A stretch of 64,000 nt of DNA. Origin: Amphibalanus amphitrite (Eukaryota > Arthropoda > Thecostraca > Balanomorpha > Balanidae). Shown here piece by piece: positions 37,701-48,119 of the stretch. Both the position numbers and the translations under genes were made by a program. Every line of letters starts with the position of its first letter. Position 1 is the stretch's first letter. The stretch covers positions 600,501 through 664,500 of the forward strand of contig NW_024881597.1 in the NCBI RefSeq assembly GCF_019059575.1. Direction: 5' to 3'. The notes beneath the pieces are model-generated. The model was given only the letters and a program-made list of their open reading frames with translations. It was not told the origin of the DNA and did not search any database.

Positions 37701-40700
37701 AAAGCAAATCAGCGCCCCAGTGGAGTCAGGACACATGCGTCGGAGTTTTATGCTCTCAGGCAGCTTCCCTGTCAGGAGTCCCACTCCAGTCATTCCTCAC
37801 GGCTTACCTTGCTGTCCACCTGCGGGTTCTTGCGGCGAGTAACAGGATCCGAGTGTAGAAAGAGCGGAGTCCCTCGCGCTAACTGGTTCAGCTCCAGGTA
37901 GTAGCTGACGTTCGATAGTCGCATTGGCGATGGACGTCGCTTCGAGCCAGCCTTCTCATCGTCAGGGACCACGGCCTGCGGCGGGAACTTGCCCAGCGAC
38001 ATGTCGTACACCATTCGGTCCGAGCCGATGTAGTCGAAACTCTCCTGGAAAACGGGAGGGGAAGGTGACACAGAGCAGGGGAGAGCAGTGGCGAAACTTG
38101 AGAGCTTCTGATGATCGGTATTACAAGAAGTGTGCCAGTGGTGATGGAAGACTGGAGTCAATCGACGTGTATTGTGGAACATATGAAGCATGGTTATTGG
38201 ACACAAATTATGCCAATTAAAATACGTCACTAGTGGCAGTAAAATGAAGTACCGGCTCTGCTTCCTTGTATCTAATTTCATTCACGATCCAACCCGAGCA
38301 CAAATGAAATAGCTAATCATTACGAGCGAGCGAGCGCAGCGAGCGAAGTGAGTCTTTTCAATGACACGGGAAAATCTCAGTATGAGCGGCCCGGCCCAGC
38401 ACGGCCTGTAACGCTTTTGAGAGGCTTATATCGACACCTTTTTTTTTAAACCCCACATCTGCTCTCCCGTGAATTTCCGGGAGGCACGAAAGATCTCCTT
38501 TTAAAAGTGTCCAATCGTCCCATCCTGATCAAATATGTGTGTTCGTAGGCCTGTTCTGGTATTGCTTTATCTGCCAAGACAGACAAACTTGAGAAAAATC
38601 GAGTGATTGTACCTTTTATGAAGGTCTCTAACCAACTTGTCTGAAATTCACTGGAGAACAAATGTGGGGTTAAAAAAAGGTGTCGATATCTCAGCAACCG
38701 CTGGACCGATTTGCCTGCGGTCTTTTTTGTTGGGTAGCCCCATCCCTTCTACCCCGTAATTGACTACTTTTGATACATCTCAGTGACCGTCGTGGCATGC
38801 GCCACGTGAAAAGTCAAGGGTGTTCAAGCTGTTTTGCAAAAGTAGTGATTTTGAGAGGCTCATATCTCAGCAGCCGCTTGGGCGATTGGCTTGCGGTAAT
38901 TTTTGTAGGGTAGCAGCATCCCTTCTACCAAAAATAGGATACTCTCGATGCATGTGGGTCAACCCCAGTGCACGTGCAAAGTACAACAATATGAGGTGTC
39001 AAATTTGTTCCCATTTTAATAACTCGGTAATTACTGGGGCGATTTCGCTGAAACTTGGCATACAGGTAGGCACCCACCAGACAATGCATTCCCATGTGTT
39101 GCGGTTAAGGTGCTACTGCACTTGCGCACGTGCAGGGGGCGCTTCCAGATCTCGAGAACGGCTGGGCCGATTGAGCTCAAATTTGGTACACGGTTGGGGA
39201 CCAGTTAGCAGGGTGCCGTGCAAAAGTCAGTTTGGACCCCGTTTGCACGTGCGCACGTGCAGAATGCCGCTTCCAGATCTCAGGAACGGCTGGGCCGATT
39301 GCGTTCAAATTTGGTACACCGCTAGCGACCGGTTAGAAGGGTGCTTTGCGCAAGCCCGTTGGAAGTACCCTCTCGCCCTTCCGCACGTGCAGGGCTCACT
39401 ATCTCGCTCGCTCGTTCTTCGCCCAAAAGGCGTTTTACTGGTGTATTAATCTCAGGTCCAAATGTCTAACACATCACAAAAGCAACAGCGAAAAGCATAC
39501 ATCAACGCAGTGTCCCAAAATTGAGTTTTGTCTTGGGTGTCAGAGGGGAAAATTACCCACCAAAAAGAGGGGAGAGAGTGGAAAACTGCTGATTCGATTA
39601 GATCAAAAAGGAGTGAGAAATGACAAAAAGCATGCATTTTATTCTAGGGTGTAGAATGTTTGATGCTAACTGGGCATCCACACAGCTCTTTCTATAGGTA
39701 AAAAATCTATGTTTTCTTGGTTGGGACTTGGGAGTGGAAAATTGTTCTTAAAAATGGTGGTGAGAGTGGAAAATGAATTTCATTTGGATGTCGTTTCCCA
39801 CCCAAATAGACAAATTTTGGGACATTGCATCAACGGACACATCTCCATCAAGGGACACATCTCCTATCTCTCCCAGCCGTTGGGGAAACTCACCCCGCTG
39901 AAGAGCATGAACATGACGTTGGTGTTGGTATTCTGAGGCGGGGCGAGGTCGGCCATGGCTCGTGCGGCCGCCATCAGGGCGACCATTCCCACCACGGCTG
40001 AGTCAGCGCCGGGCGCCAGCCGGTCGAACATGGTGGCCCCATCCGTACGCGCCGCTACCAGCACCGTCTCAGCAGCCGGCGCCGGTGCCGCAGCCGGCGG
40101 CAGCCAAGTGCTGAACAGGTTGGTGGAGCCCATAGGCGAGCAGAACGCGCCTGTCTGTGTGGCCAGCAGGTTCTGTCTCTGCGAGCGTCGCCAGCAGATC
40201 TCGGAGTTACCGGCAGCTGACATGAAGGTCTTCATCTGGGCGGCGCAGCGCGGCCACGGCCCCTCCGCGCCGGCCGAGTTGTACTGATGGTGGCACTGCG
40301 GTGGGGCGGGGGAGATGGTCAGAGTGAGGGGGCGGGATAGTACCGGGCTATTGCACAGAAACGACAGCCGGTCGGCGAGGTGGCAGCTCACAATGCACAG
40401 AAATGAGAAGAACCAAACAAAATGGTAGAAAACCTGCCCCGAGGCCCATCATCACACATAACATAATTCCTCAGAAAATTGAATTCCCTTCCCCAGCAAA
40501 TTCAAATCAGGAACAGCATGAGCACCAAACATTCTACCAGTTAACCCTATCCCTTCCGGTCACAGCAAACCAGAAACAATACACAGACCAGACTCTGATC
40601 TGTCCGACCGTCACCTACCAAGGCGTCAGGTCACCGTATCCCTTCTGAGGCGCTCAGTAACACATCCAGTGCCCCCCCCCCCCCCAGCACGTAAAAACAC

Positions 40701-43700
40701 ACTCTGTCCCTCCCGTTGCGTCGCCCCTGGCCTCTCACGTTCACAAGGTCATCGATCTGCGTCTGGTTCTTCAGCAGGATGATGGGGAAGCTCCAGCTAC
40801 GTTTGAACATGCCGGTGCCGGCCGGGTTCCAAGGCGTCTTCGGACAATAACGGAACTCGGCCGAAGCGGGGTCGGACCGGTAAAAACCTGGTGAAACAGA
40901 GACGATATTCACAACGGAGTCAGCCAAGGGTTCCAGCATGCCTAGCGACATATGCTTACGAATGAACAAAAACTAAAATGCAGACTTATCAGCAAATAAA
41001 GCATGCAAGCTCAAAATAATCTGATTGACCAACAGCCTCGCAAAAATACGAAGAAAAATGGCTTGTCTTTGGTCGCCGACTTATGTTTTCTCAAACAATG
41101 TTACGAGGAAAGGGGTAGGGCTATTTGATGTCTCCTTTATATGCAATGTGTAGCGTTCCAAAGAACTCAGATGGCTTCTGTTCTTCGCTGCTAAGGTGGC
41201 AGACAGCATGACAAGGTGGCATCCCAAGTGACTCATCAGATCCATATCCCGGCTCTCAGTGGATATCGGAATTCAGAGCTGCGGCCGCTCTTAGCACGGT
41301 GGCCGGAGTCACTGCGTGTGGCGACCCTCGCCCCTCCCCCTATTTCTGACGTCCCCAGCCGCGCATCACAGCCGAGGGAAAGGTGCTGCACTCCGCAGAG
41401 ATGTGTTATCCATACAAAATACCCCGTCCGGTAGGTATGCAGTTGGCATTGAGAGCTGCGGTCCGCCAGGAGTGATTGTGAAAAAAAGCGCTGCAGGGCA
41501 GGCTGCAAGCGGTCGAGTCCCGCAACATGCACAATATCTTCCGGTTTGTGAGCAATGTTCAATACAAGGTGCCTTTTAAATAGGCAACTGTCATTCAGAA
41601 AATGCTGACATTACGTTATTGTGACCCAAACTAAAATAAAACAGGCTTACATGTCAATAAATCAGCATTTAGCCTGCTTCGCTGTACGACTAAGCTTTCT
41701 GTCATAGGCATTGTGAGAAGTGATGCTAAGACCGCCTGACCCATAGTGGTTACTCAAAGCAGATGCATTTGGGGCCAGGAGCAAGTAATCCCAAATGAAA
41801 ACATAAACTTTACAAATGTTGGACGACATATTATTCGCATTTTGCTTCGCATGCCACGAGAGTACTTATTTTCGCAGCAGAAAGTTTTAGCAGGTGCAGT
41901 GAGACACGCAGCCTGTTTGGCTATCCCGCCACGGCCAGTGACCCCTCCCCTCCCCCGCACCGGCCTTGGTCTCCGGCCGGGGGCTGTGTGGGAGAGAGAA
42001 CCGGCTGGCTGGGGATGGGGAGCCCGCCCCTCTGCACTGGGAGACCCCGCCTCCCTGCACTGAGAGAGGTGCAGGGGAGCAGCAGGGAGGGGAGAGGGGG
42101 GAGAGGAGAGAGTGGCCAACAGCACCGGTCAGCCGCTCCTCCGCCGGCCACTCTGGCAGTCAGACGTAACCCGCCGCCGCAGTCGCCGTCTCCCAGCACA
42201 GTCCTGTCACCATGAGGGTCCTGCTCGCCGTGGTTATTGTTCTGCAGGTGAGTAGTGGCCCGAGATATCCGGCTCGCAATGCAGGGGCATTAGGTTTTGA
42301 GGACTAATCACTGACTTGTGTATGTACAGCGGAAGATAGAGTATGATACTGTGCCTGTGATAGATGATAGGTGCGATTAGGGATAGGTGATCCATGATAG
42401 TGGCTATATGCACGTAGATATTGATCTTTGTGTGTTTAGAGCAACGAAGCGTACGTCATAACAAGCCATTAGCTACATGTCTTGAAGAGAAAATCATAAC
42501 GATTCTTACGTCAACCAAGCATTACATAACACTTATCCTCATCGCATATTTTTGGGTGAGACTGTAACTAACTATAATGGTCACGACAAAAATAACAGCC
42601 ACTTTTATCTTGAATTGGTTCGCATCTTCGACGTTTCGCTAACGCATTAGCTGCCGATCACCTTTATGACTTACGTTTTATTAGGAAACCCTACAGGGAT
42701 TAAAACAGAATAAAGATTAAAAGGCCCCATAACGCGGAACACTTTTAGCCAAATACGCCACCGAGGCACTGCCCAGCGCCCAGACGCCCAGGTCCTAGTT
42801 AAAGCACAAGTCTGATTGTGCAAAACATTAAACCATCACATGCTAATTGCTATGTCGACACAGCAAACAGCGACTGCCTTTACCATATCCCGACCGTCCC
42901 GAACCGGCCCAACACTCTCCCGAAGCGTTCGTGTGGCGATAGGCTATCCGCCGGGGCTACAGCTGACTGGTTTATATCGACACTTTGCGCAACCCAAGGC
43001 CGCTGGCTGCATTAGTGATGCGGCACATGTACCGACTCCGCGTGTCACAGACGTTTGACAAGATATAGTACCGGGCGGTACAAGTCACCAACGTTTGAGT
43101 CACTGACAAGGAGACGCCAGTGCATGGCAATTATTGGCAGATACGCGACAGCTTGAGGCCAAAAGTCATCCTGATGCATCGTAATTCTTGCACTCCATTC
43201 AATCATTTACGGTCAAACATTTTCGGCACACAGGTGTGCTTCTAGCCCAGCTAAAAGTAAAGCTGGTGTCCCGTATTTCTGACGCAAAAATGGTCGGGAC
43301 GAAACTCCGCAGCATATTGCTTGGCTTAAACAATGTCTCGCCATTCTTTCCTGTTATCACTTTGCTTTTTGCCGATATCAGCCGTGTTTCATTCAGCGCC
43401 ACTGTACTTAAACGTGATGATCAATTAACTTCAGTATACCTGGTGAACTGATGTACATAGATCAGTGCAGCATCTCCTCATGTTGCAGGGAGCACATCAC
43501 CGTATTCTAACCAGCATCTCCCGTCTTCAGCTACGGTGTTTCAGGCCCCGTATTTCAGCCCTCCGTCTTTCAGCCACCGTGTTTCAGTCGCCGTGTTTCA
43601 AACCCACCGCTGTGTTTCAGCTGCTGTCGCTGGCGCTGTCGGCCCCGCGGTACTACATCACGGTGGCGTCCGGCCTGCCGCCGCCCGCCGAACAGCGCAG

Positions 43701-46700
43701 CCGCTCCTCCCTAGACGCCAACTCGGGATTCGTCATCACCGTGATCCAGCCGGGCGGAGGGGTGCAGCCGCAGCAGCCGGTGACACGGGACGCTCCGGAC
43801 GCCTGAGAGGGGACAGGACCGGCCGACCGACACCGCCGGGTTCCGCGACACAAAGACTGACCAACAACACAGCAGAGTACAGCGACAAACAGTCGAGCCG
43901 GGTTAAGGAGCGACTGTGGAACGAACAAAGCCACATCACGGAGCGAGCCGAGTCACGGAGCGACTAGCATGAACCGAGCCGCGTGATGGACTGAGCCGCA
44001 TCACGGAGCCGTGTACTAACAGATCACTTGTAGAGGGCGAAGATGACGTCCTGACTCATGACTGATGCAGCTAATTGAGAAAATGTGTGACATGTGTAAT
44101 TGCATTGACGTGTATTGCGAGGTTTCTTAGTGGAATTAGTGACAAGGGTAGCATTAATACTTTTGCTCTTCGAGTACAGCACAATACTTGTAGTTCAGAG
44201 TGTATTGGCAGTTGGCAATGACTAGCCAGCCTGAATCATCTCCGTTCATGGTTGTATTTATCCCTCTCTCGGAGATGTGATACCCATAATCGTTTCATTC
44301 ATGAATCCACTGGCGCTTTTTCAAGAATATGCATGGTCATGGCCCAAAGAAACTTACCTTTGCGTATGCAGTTTCTCACCATTATGCCCCAAAATATACA
44401 GATGCCATGCATGACCATTAACAAATATAAATTTACATGAACACGGTCCCTGTCGCCTCACTGACGCCGACGTTGCCCACCATAACGAATAAACTTGCGT
44501 GAAACCATGCATTTGTGCTCACTTTGGTGGTTCAGATTTCAATGGATCAAGCAAAGACATAATGACGTTAAATACATTTTTGACGAAAAACATCAGGCGA
44601 AGCTTCTGCTATCGTAGGAGATAAATGATCGCTTGGCCTGATCGAATCTGCACCGTTTAACTGCAATATCGCTATGGCGAAATTAACATCCTGATATTTT
44701 TGAGTTCGGCCTTCCACGAGTGTCTCGTTCTTATGTCTCGGGAGGGGATAGAATCATGTCAGTGTGACATCAGATAGGGAGGGAGATGGCCGACAGTGTA
44801 TCTACAGAATGATGTTCCACTTTTCACAGGCAATTATTGCCTGGAGTGGTAGGCTGTGGCGCATCACACGGGCCGAGTTCACAAATTATAGCTTTGTCCC
44901 AATGCTCACAATCGACACGCTTAATTGCGTGATAAACGGCGCAACTTAGCACTCCCGTTAACCCGGCAGTTGCTGGGGTATTTCGCCACCCACCGTTTGC
45001 TGGGGGGGGGGGGGGCGTTAAACGCCCCCAGCCGATAACTCGAGAACCAATAGGCGCAGCGAAACGCACGAGGCGGCAAACGAAAGAGCGCGACGAGACG
45101 CTTCAGATGAGTACTTTATTGTTGAATTTTGAGGTCACAGGTCGGGTCAAGGTCAGGTCAAACACCTGAAATCGGGCTTTCAGTAGCATGGACTTCAGGA
45201 CTTCGCAATGGGCGCCTCTCGCCATATACTCTGTCAAAACGGTGCACAATCCATCTTATAAGGCCTACAAGAGTGTCAGCTCCATGTAGGGGTCAGTCAA
45301 GCATAGGTCAGGGTCAAGGTCAGGTCAACTGGATAGGCACATATCCCCGAAAATCAAAACTGATATTCGCAGCCTGTGACACATGTTTTATAGGTGATTT
45401 GGGGCGTAGAACACGATGGGGACATTTATTTTATCATATGTGTACGTGTTTGGCTCAAAAAGTTCAATTTAAGAAATTCATGTATCATGGTCGTGAAGTA
45501 GTCACGAAAAATTGTCAAGATTCAGTTCAAGATTATGGAAAATGCGGAACCATAATCAATAATCGAAGATAGCCATTTGATTGATCATGGTATTGGCAGT
45601 CTAATGGCGTTTACAGCATGTCTGTATGTCTATTCTGTGATTTTATATGATTTTTTGAACATATGCCGTTTTTGGTCGAAAACTCAGAAATCATGACGTC
45701 ACTAAAACCTCGATATCTCAAAAATTTTCCGACCGATTTTTTTGAAAGTTTGTCACAATAAACTTCAATCAATTCCCTACAGGTACCCAAAATTTGGCGC
45801 GCCTGCGGCGCGCCGTTTTTATGCTATGGCCCGGCGAAAAAAGTGGGGGCGTTTAACGCCCCCCCCCCCCCAGCAACTCGCGGGTTAACTGATAGCTTCT
45901 GAGGAGTGGAACATAATTCTGTAGTCGACTATACAGTGAAAGTGTGCGACGATCGGTACTCACTGGACCAGCGGTTCGGGCAGCTGTCATCCTCAGAGTA
46001 CTGAAAGGCCTCGTCCGGGCCCCAGTCCTCGTCGGGTAGCATCAGAATCACGCCCTTCACGTCACCTGACAACAAACACATCACGGCGTCAGTACGTCAA
46101 TTCACGACAGCGGGGAGGGGTGAGTAGTACAGACAGATTCGACACGGTGAAATGTTAGGAATACTACCGAGCCGATGTCATTCACCAACAAATCAAAAGC
46201 CCCAGTTCCCGTACCAACAAGTCAAAAGCCTTAATGCCCGTACCCACGGCGGCCGTTAGGGCGGACGGAAATCACTAATTACGACCGGCCTCTGGAGTCT
46301 GGGACTGACCCCAGTAGCTTGGAGTTGAGTCGGGCCCGGTGCTTGCCCTCCATACAGTCCGCCCTGAACTCAGCCCAGTTAGAGTCGGTCCCCGGCACCC
46401 ACCCTTGTAAACGTCTGCGCCCGAGCTCACCACAGTGTGGGTGAATCGTGGACTGAACCCACCCCGAGTTTCTGAGTCAACTCTGGTCGGGGTAGCCCCT
46501 CCCGTCTATACTCTATCTGCACCCCACCTCACTGGTCTGTGTGGTCTGCGCTCTATCCCGTAGCCATCCTGGGCCTCGTTTCATAAAGCGAGTCCGTAAC
46601 CTACATCAGTTTTTGGTCTTGAATTGCAAGTGCATGTGAAGCGATGACGATAGTTTCAATCGTTAAATTTATTTATCTTGTAAGCAAGAACAGAAGGGAG

Positions 46701-48094
46701 AGGGGGAAATAACTAATCGCTTCACATGCGCTTGCAATACAAGACCAGAGACCGTGGTAACTTACGGACTCGCTTTATGAAACGAGGCCCTGGTCTAGGC
46801 TCGGTCCATCCCGTGCCCAGTGCCCACCCTACTCGACTGGTCGTGGTCGGCCACGTAACCCGAACCCATCCTGGTCTGGGCTCAGTCCTTCCTGTACCCA
46901 CCATGGTCTGTGCTCTGCGCTACCCTGTGCCTACCTCGGCTGCGGTCTCCCCGCAGCCTCCATCCGGCCCTGTCCGGGGTCATCTAGCACCCACCCTGCT
47001 ACCCTGAACTCACCCTGATCGGGGTCGGCCGTCATCCTCTCCAGTCGCTGCAGTGTGTCCACGGTGAACCATTGGCGCGGCACCACGGCCACCACCGACT
47101 GCCGCTCGCCAGAGGTCGTCAGCCGCGTCAGGTCGGCACTCGAGTTCACCACTCGCAGTAGGCCCACGTTGCCGGTGAAGTCGGCTGGAGTGCAGAGTAA
47201 GAGGAGTCAGTTATAGGCAATGAAGGGGCGCAGAGTGGTGTAGGACTACATGAGTGAAAGACGTAGTCATGCGATCAAAGCAGACGAAGGCACGGATCAA
47301 ATCTTTGTTCGATCGTCCACAATCCACATGGTATAGGTTGAACAACCCGCCTTTTAAGGTCCATCTCAGTACAAATTGACAATGTGACAGGAAGCAAATT
47401 TGAGACAAATAGACAATGTAGCATTACTGCACCAAAAGCATAGAAGTTTTATAGCAAGCCTATTGAGAAGCAAGAACTTATCTAGCCTCCCGTCTACCCT
47501 AACCCAAGTTCATCAGTGGTTAGATGTGACAAAATGAAAGAAACAGAGTTACCTCTGCAGCCAAATTCATGTGTTCCATTCAAAATCTTGAAGCAGCTGT
47601 ACGTTGCATCCAGATCCTGGTAAATGGACTCCCAGATTCGGTTGGCTGTTGCTGTAGCAAATAACATTTATCAATTATATTGCATGTCTAACTAATAAAA
47701 TCATTATTTATTGTCTTTGGGCCGCTTCGGCATAGGTATTATTCTCATACCTAGCTAGACAGCAAAAACATGCAAATTGTCAAACACCATAGTTCCGAAC
47801 ATATCATTTCTCACGAGCAGTATCGACTCATCAGTGAATTTTAGGACTTAGGCTTATTCAAAGAAAATGAGAAATGGACAAGCATTCAAAATTCAGACGA
47901 CAGGTACCAACGGTGGGAATCATCTCTTACAAAGTTGACTAGTGTGTCAGTGAACTTATTTTAAATGTTTGCCAGAAAAATGTTGGCAGAAAAAATAAGA
48001 AACATATCTACAGCAGCAAAAATGGATATTTTCAGAGTAGGTACCTACCTTCACTTGACAGTAGAAGAATTGTTGTCATCCATATCAGCCACAT
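34515..48094 (-). CDS. NCSTN: Nicastrin, gamma-secretase subunit (12 coding exons, complete)
   Basis: Nicastrin is the heavily glycosylated type I membrane subunit of gamma-secretase, the intramembrane protease that cleaves Notch and other single-pass proteins with presenilin, APH-1 and PEN-2. Coding exons on the minus strand: 48094-48049, 47651-47553, 47184-47014, 46065-45964, 40887-40739, 40295-39894, 38044-37808, 37180-37002, 36448-36286, 35894-35760, 35250-35010, 34714-34515. All introns are GT-AG and all junction phases agree; the sum is 2124 nt, 707 residues, against about 709 in vertebrates. Visible are a signal peptide (1-15), the family's DYIGS motif at 327-331 preceded by the conserved Glu324, many N-x-S/T sites, and one C-terminal membrane helix (about 675-694). 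Homology runs end to end. Introns hold several transposons and, in intron 4, another gene. The C-terminus may be alternatively spliced to 31596-31680. Confidence 0.96.
35010..35250 (-). CDS. NCSTN: Nicastrin coding exon 11
   Basis: Acceptor CTTCCACCAG, donor GATG/GTGAGT. It encodes VAGQATMHSYLMRLTHNVLS through ALSPAFEL-like SSAVSPAFEMDG, the conserved end of the ectodomain. It has N-glycosylation sequons (NVT, NDT, NGT) and paired cysteines (DKCRND, GYCTRS) as in other nicastrins. Enters in phase 0, leaves in phase 1. Confidence 0.94.
35760..35894 (-). CDS. NCSTN: Nicastrin coding exon 10
   Basis: Forty-five in-phase codons between acceptor CCCGACAG and donor GTGTCG/GTACGT. The segment VADLLECYLVRANCSLFRDA aligns with the helical region following the TPR-like part of vertebrate nicastrin. 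One NCS sequon. Confidence 0.93.
36286..36448 (-). CDS. NCSTN: Nicastrin coding exon 9
   Basis: It enters in phase 2 from exon 8, completing a serine codon, and reads FFHSVYDVRSTVSTGG then DLTELADRLSRLAQVV and AAYGLATG up to the donor AAATGG/GTGAGG. The spacing of FHSVYD and the following helix matches the YYQSIYD region of vertebrate nicastrin. Confidence 0.93.
37002..37180 (-). CDS. NCSTN: Nicastrin coding exon 8
   Basis: Acceptor CTCCACCCAG, donor AACAG/GTAACG (phase 2). It encodes VRELMDGLRTYADPG, then the strongly conserved TPLPPSSLHALLRGN and GLVVTDHNQSYTN, matching the PLPPSSLQRFLR and VVLADH segments of the family. Confidence 0.95.
37808..38044 (-). CDS. NCSTN: Nicastrin coding exon 7: DYIGS exon
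   Basis: Begins with GAG at 38044, which encodes the conserved glutamate (Glu324 here, equivalent to vertebrate Glu333) at the start of ESFDYIGSDRMVYDM. It continues through VSYYLELNQLARGTPLFLHS and DPVTRRKNPQV to donor AGCAAG/GTAAGC. The DYIGS region is the family's diagnostic segment, in the aminopeptidase-like fold of the ectodomain. Confidence 0.96.
38319..39442. repeat. CACGTG-unit repeat family, copy 1, in a nicastrin intron
   Basis: Starts ATTACGAGCGAGCGAGCGC and ends with CTCGCTCGCTCG followed by CCCAAAAGGCGTTTTACTGG; the GAGCGAGC words are inverted at the two ends. Five related units of about 115-160 bp each carry a phrase like AACGGCTGGGCCGATTG and a GCACGTGCGCACGTGCAG-type palindrome. 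A 254-bp MITE interrupts the first unit. Homologous to 49486-50176. No transposase. Confidence 0.82.
38432..38685. mobile_element. 254-bp MITE nested in the CACGTG repeat
   Basis: Inverted ends CGACACCTTTTTTTTAAACC and GGTTAAAAAAAGGTGTCG continue inward through CCCACAT/ATGTGGGG, about 33 bp in total. ATAT is duplicated on each side (38428-38431, 38686-38689). The homologous position in the second copy, TTATATCTCAG near 49590, is uninterrupted, so insertion and target duplication are directly visible. Confidence 0.88.
39894..40295 (-). CDS. NCSTN: Nicastrin coding exon 6
   Basis: The largest exon, 134 codons, phase 0 at both ends (acceptor CCACCGCAG, donor AGCGGG/GTGAGT). It reads CHHQYNSAGAEGPWPRCAAQ, CWRRSQRQNLL and FCSPMGSTNLFSTW, then ETVLVAARTDGATMF and GADSAVVGMVALMAAARA, ending NVMFMLFSG. 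These match the CYQDHN, CMRR, VVVAATRLDS, GAESAV and NVMFVFFQG segments of vertebrate nicastrin. Confidence 0.95.
40739..40887 (-). CDS. NCSTN: Nicastrin coding exon 5
   Basis: Acceptor TTTCACCAG, donor GTGAAC/GTGAGA. It completes the codon begun in exon 4 and reads FYRSDPASAEFRYCPKTPWN then MFKRSWSFPIILLKNQTQID, matching the SFPIFLLEDENET region including its N-glycosylation sequon (NQT). A C-run (40668-40685) lies just inside the following intron. Confidence 0.94.
42212..43806 (+). CDS. Two-exon gene for a small secreted peptide, nested in nicastrin intron 4
   Basis: Exon 1 (42212-42247) encodes MRVLLAVVIVLQ and ends at CTGCAG/GTGAGT (phase 0). Exon 2 (43621-43806) follows TGTGTTTCAG and adds 61 residues: LLSLALSAPRYYITVASG, RSRSSLDANSGFVITVIQ and a Gly/Gln/Pro tail, ending in TGA. 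The two halves of a signal peptide join exactly across the splice, with likely cleavage after LALSA, leaving a mature peptide of about 53 residues without cysteines and with Arg-Ser-Arg. It lies opposite to nicastrin, between nicastrin exons 4 and 5. A GC-rich 5' region (41930-42210) could be its promoter and leader; AATAAA follows at 44488. Not a family I recognise; a neuropeptide- or cuticle-like secreted product is possible. Confidence 0.72.
44488..44493 (+). terminator. Candidate polyadenylation signal of the nested gene
   Basis: AATAAA in the context CATAACGAATAAACTTG, about 680 bp past the stop codon at 43806. It is the first canonical hexamer I see downstream of the nested gene. Use is inferred. 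Confidence 0.35.
44958..45888 (-). mobile_element. TTAA-family MITE, copy G, in nicastrin intron 4
   Basis: TTAA at 44958-44961 and 45885-45888. Hairpin spacers CGTTAAACG (left) and CGTTTAACG (right) complement each other. The left end has the doubled motif (GCAGTTGCTGGGG, spacer, GTTTGCTGGGG), the right the single motif CCCAGCAACTCGCGGGTTAA. The interior has AGGTCA arrays at 45130-45330 and GGCGCGCCTGCGGCGCGCC near 45795. Confidence 0.88.
45964..46065 (-). CDS. NCSTN: Nicastrin coding exon 4
   Basis: Acceptor GTTGTCAG, donor GTCCA/GTGAGT (phase 1). It encodes GDVKGVILMLPDEDWGPDEA then SEDDSCPNRWS, matching the IAGLAVSL and QCPNDGFGVYS region of the family. Confidence 0.93.
46572..46789. mobile_element. 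218-bp MITE in a nicastrin intron, CTG duplication
   Basis: Ends GGCCTCGTTTCATAAAGCGA and the complement form inverted repeats of roughly 75 bp with interruptions (GAGTCCGTAA..., TGCAAG, CATGTGAAGCGAT). CTG is repeated directly on both sides (46569-46571, 46790-46792). A 3-bp duplication would suit PIF/Harbinger-like elements, though CTG is not their usual TWA; superfamily left open. Confidence 0.75.
47014..47184 (-). CDS. NCSTN: Nicastrin coding exon 3
   Basis: Acceptor GCACTCCAG, donor ATCAGG/GTGAGT. It reads ADFTGNVGLLRVVNSSADLT and VVAVVPRQWFTVDTLQRLER, matching the GDTGVIHVV and PYMVLLESKHFTRDLMEKL segments near the N-terminus of the ectodomain. Confidence 0.92.
47553..47651 (-). CDS. 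NCSTN: Nicastrin coding exon 2
   Basis: Acceptor TTGCTACAG, donor GCAGAG/GTAACT. It encodes TANRIWESIYQDLDATYSCF and KILNGTHEFGCR, matching the mature N-terminus of nicastrin ([24 protein letters not shown]-like) with its two cysteines and NGT sequon conserved. Confidence 0.93.
48049..48094 (-). CDS. NCSTN: Nicastrin coding exon 1: signal peptide
   Basis: ATG at 48094-48092 opens MWLIWMTTILLLSSE and ends at GAAG/GTAGGT. Its one-nucleotide overhang joins exon 2's two nucleotides to make alanine, so the phase fits. The peptide is short and hydrophobic as expected for a signal sequence. A possible acceptor (GTCCCAG) at about 48118 suggests a further 5' untranslated exon upstream. Confidence 0.85.
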
Positions 48095-48119
48095 AGCAAC
48101 CAATCTTCAATAAGGTTTC

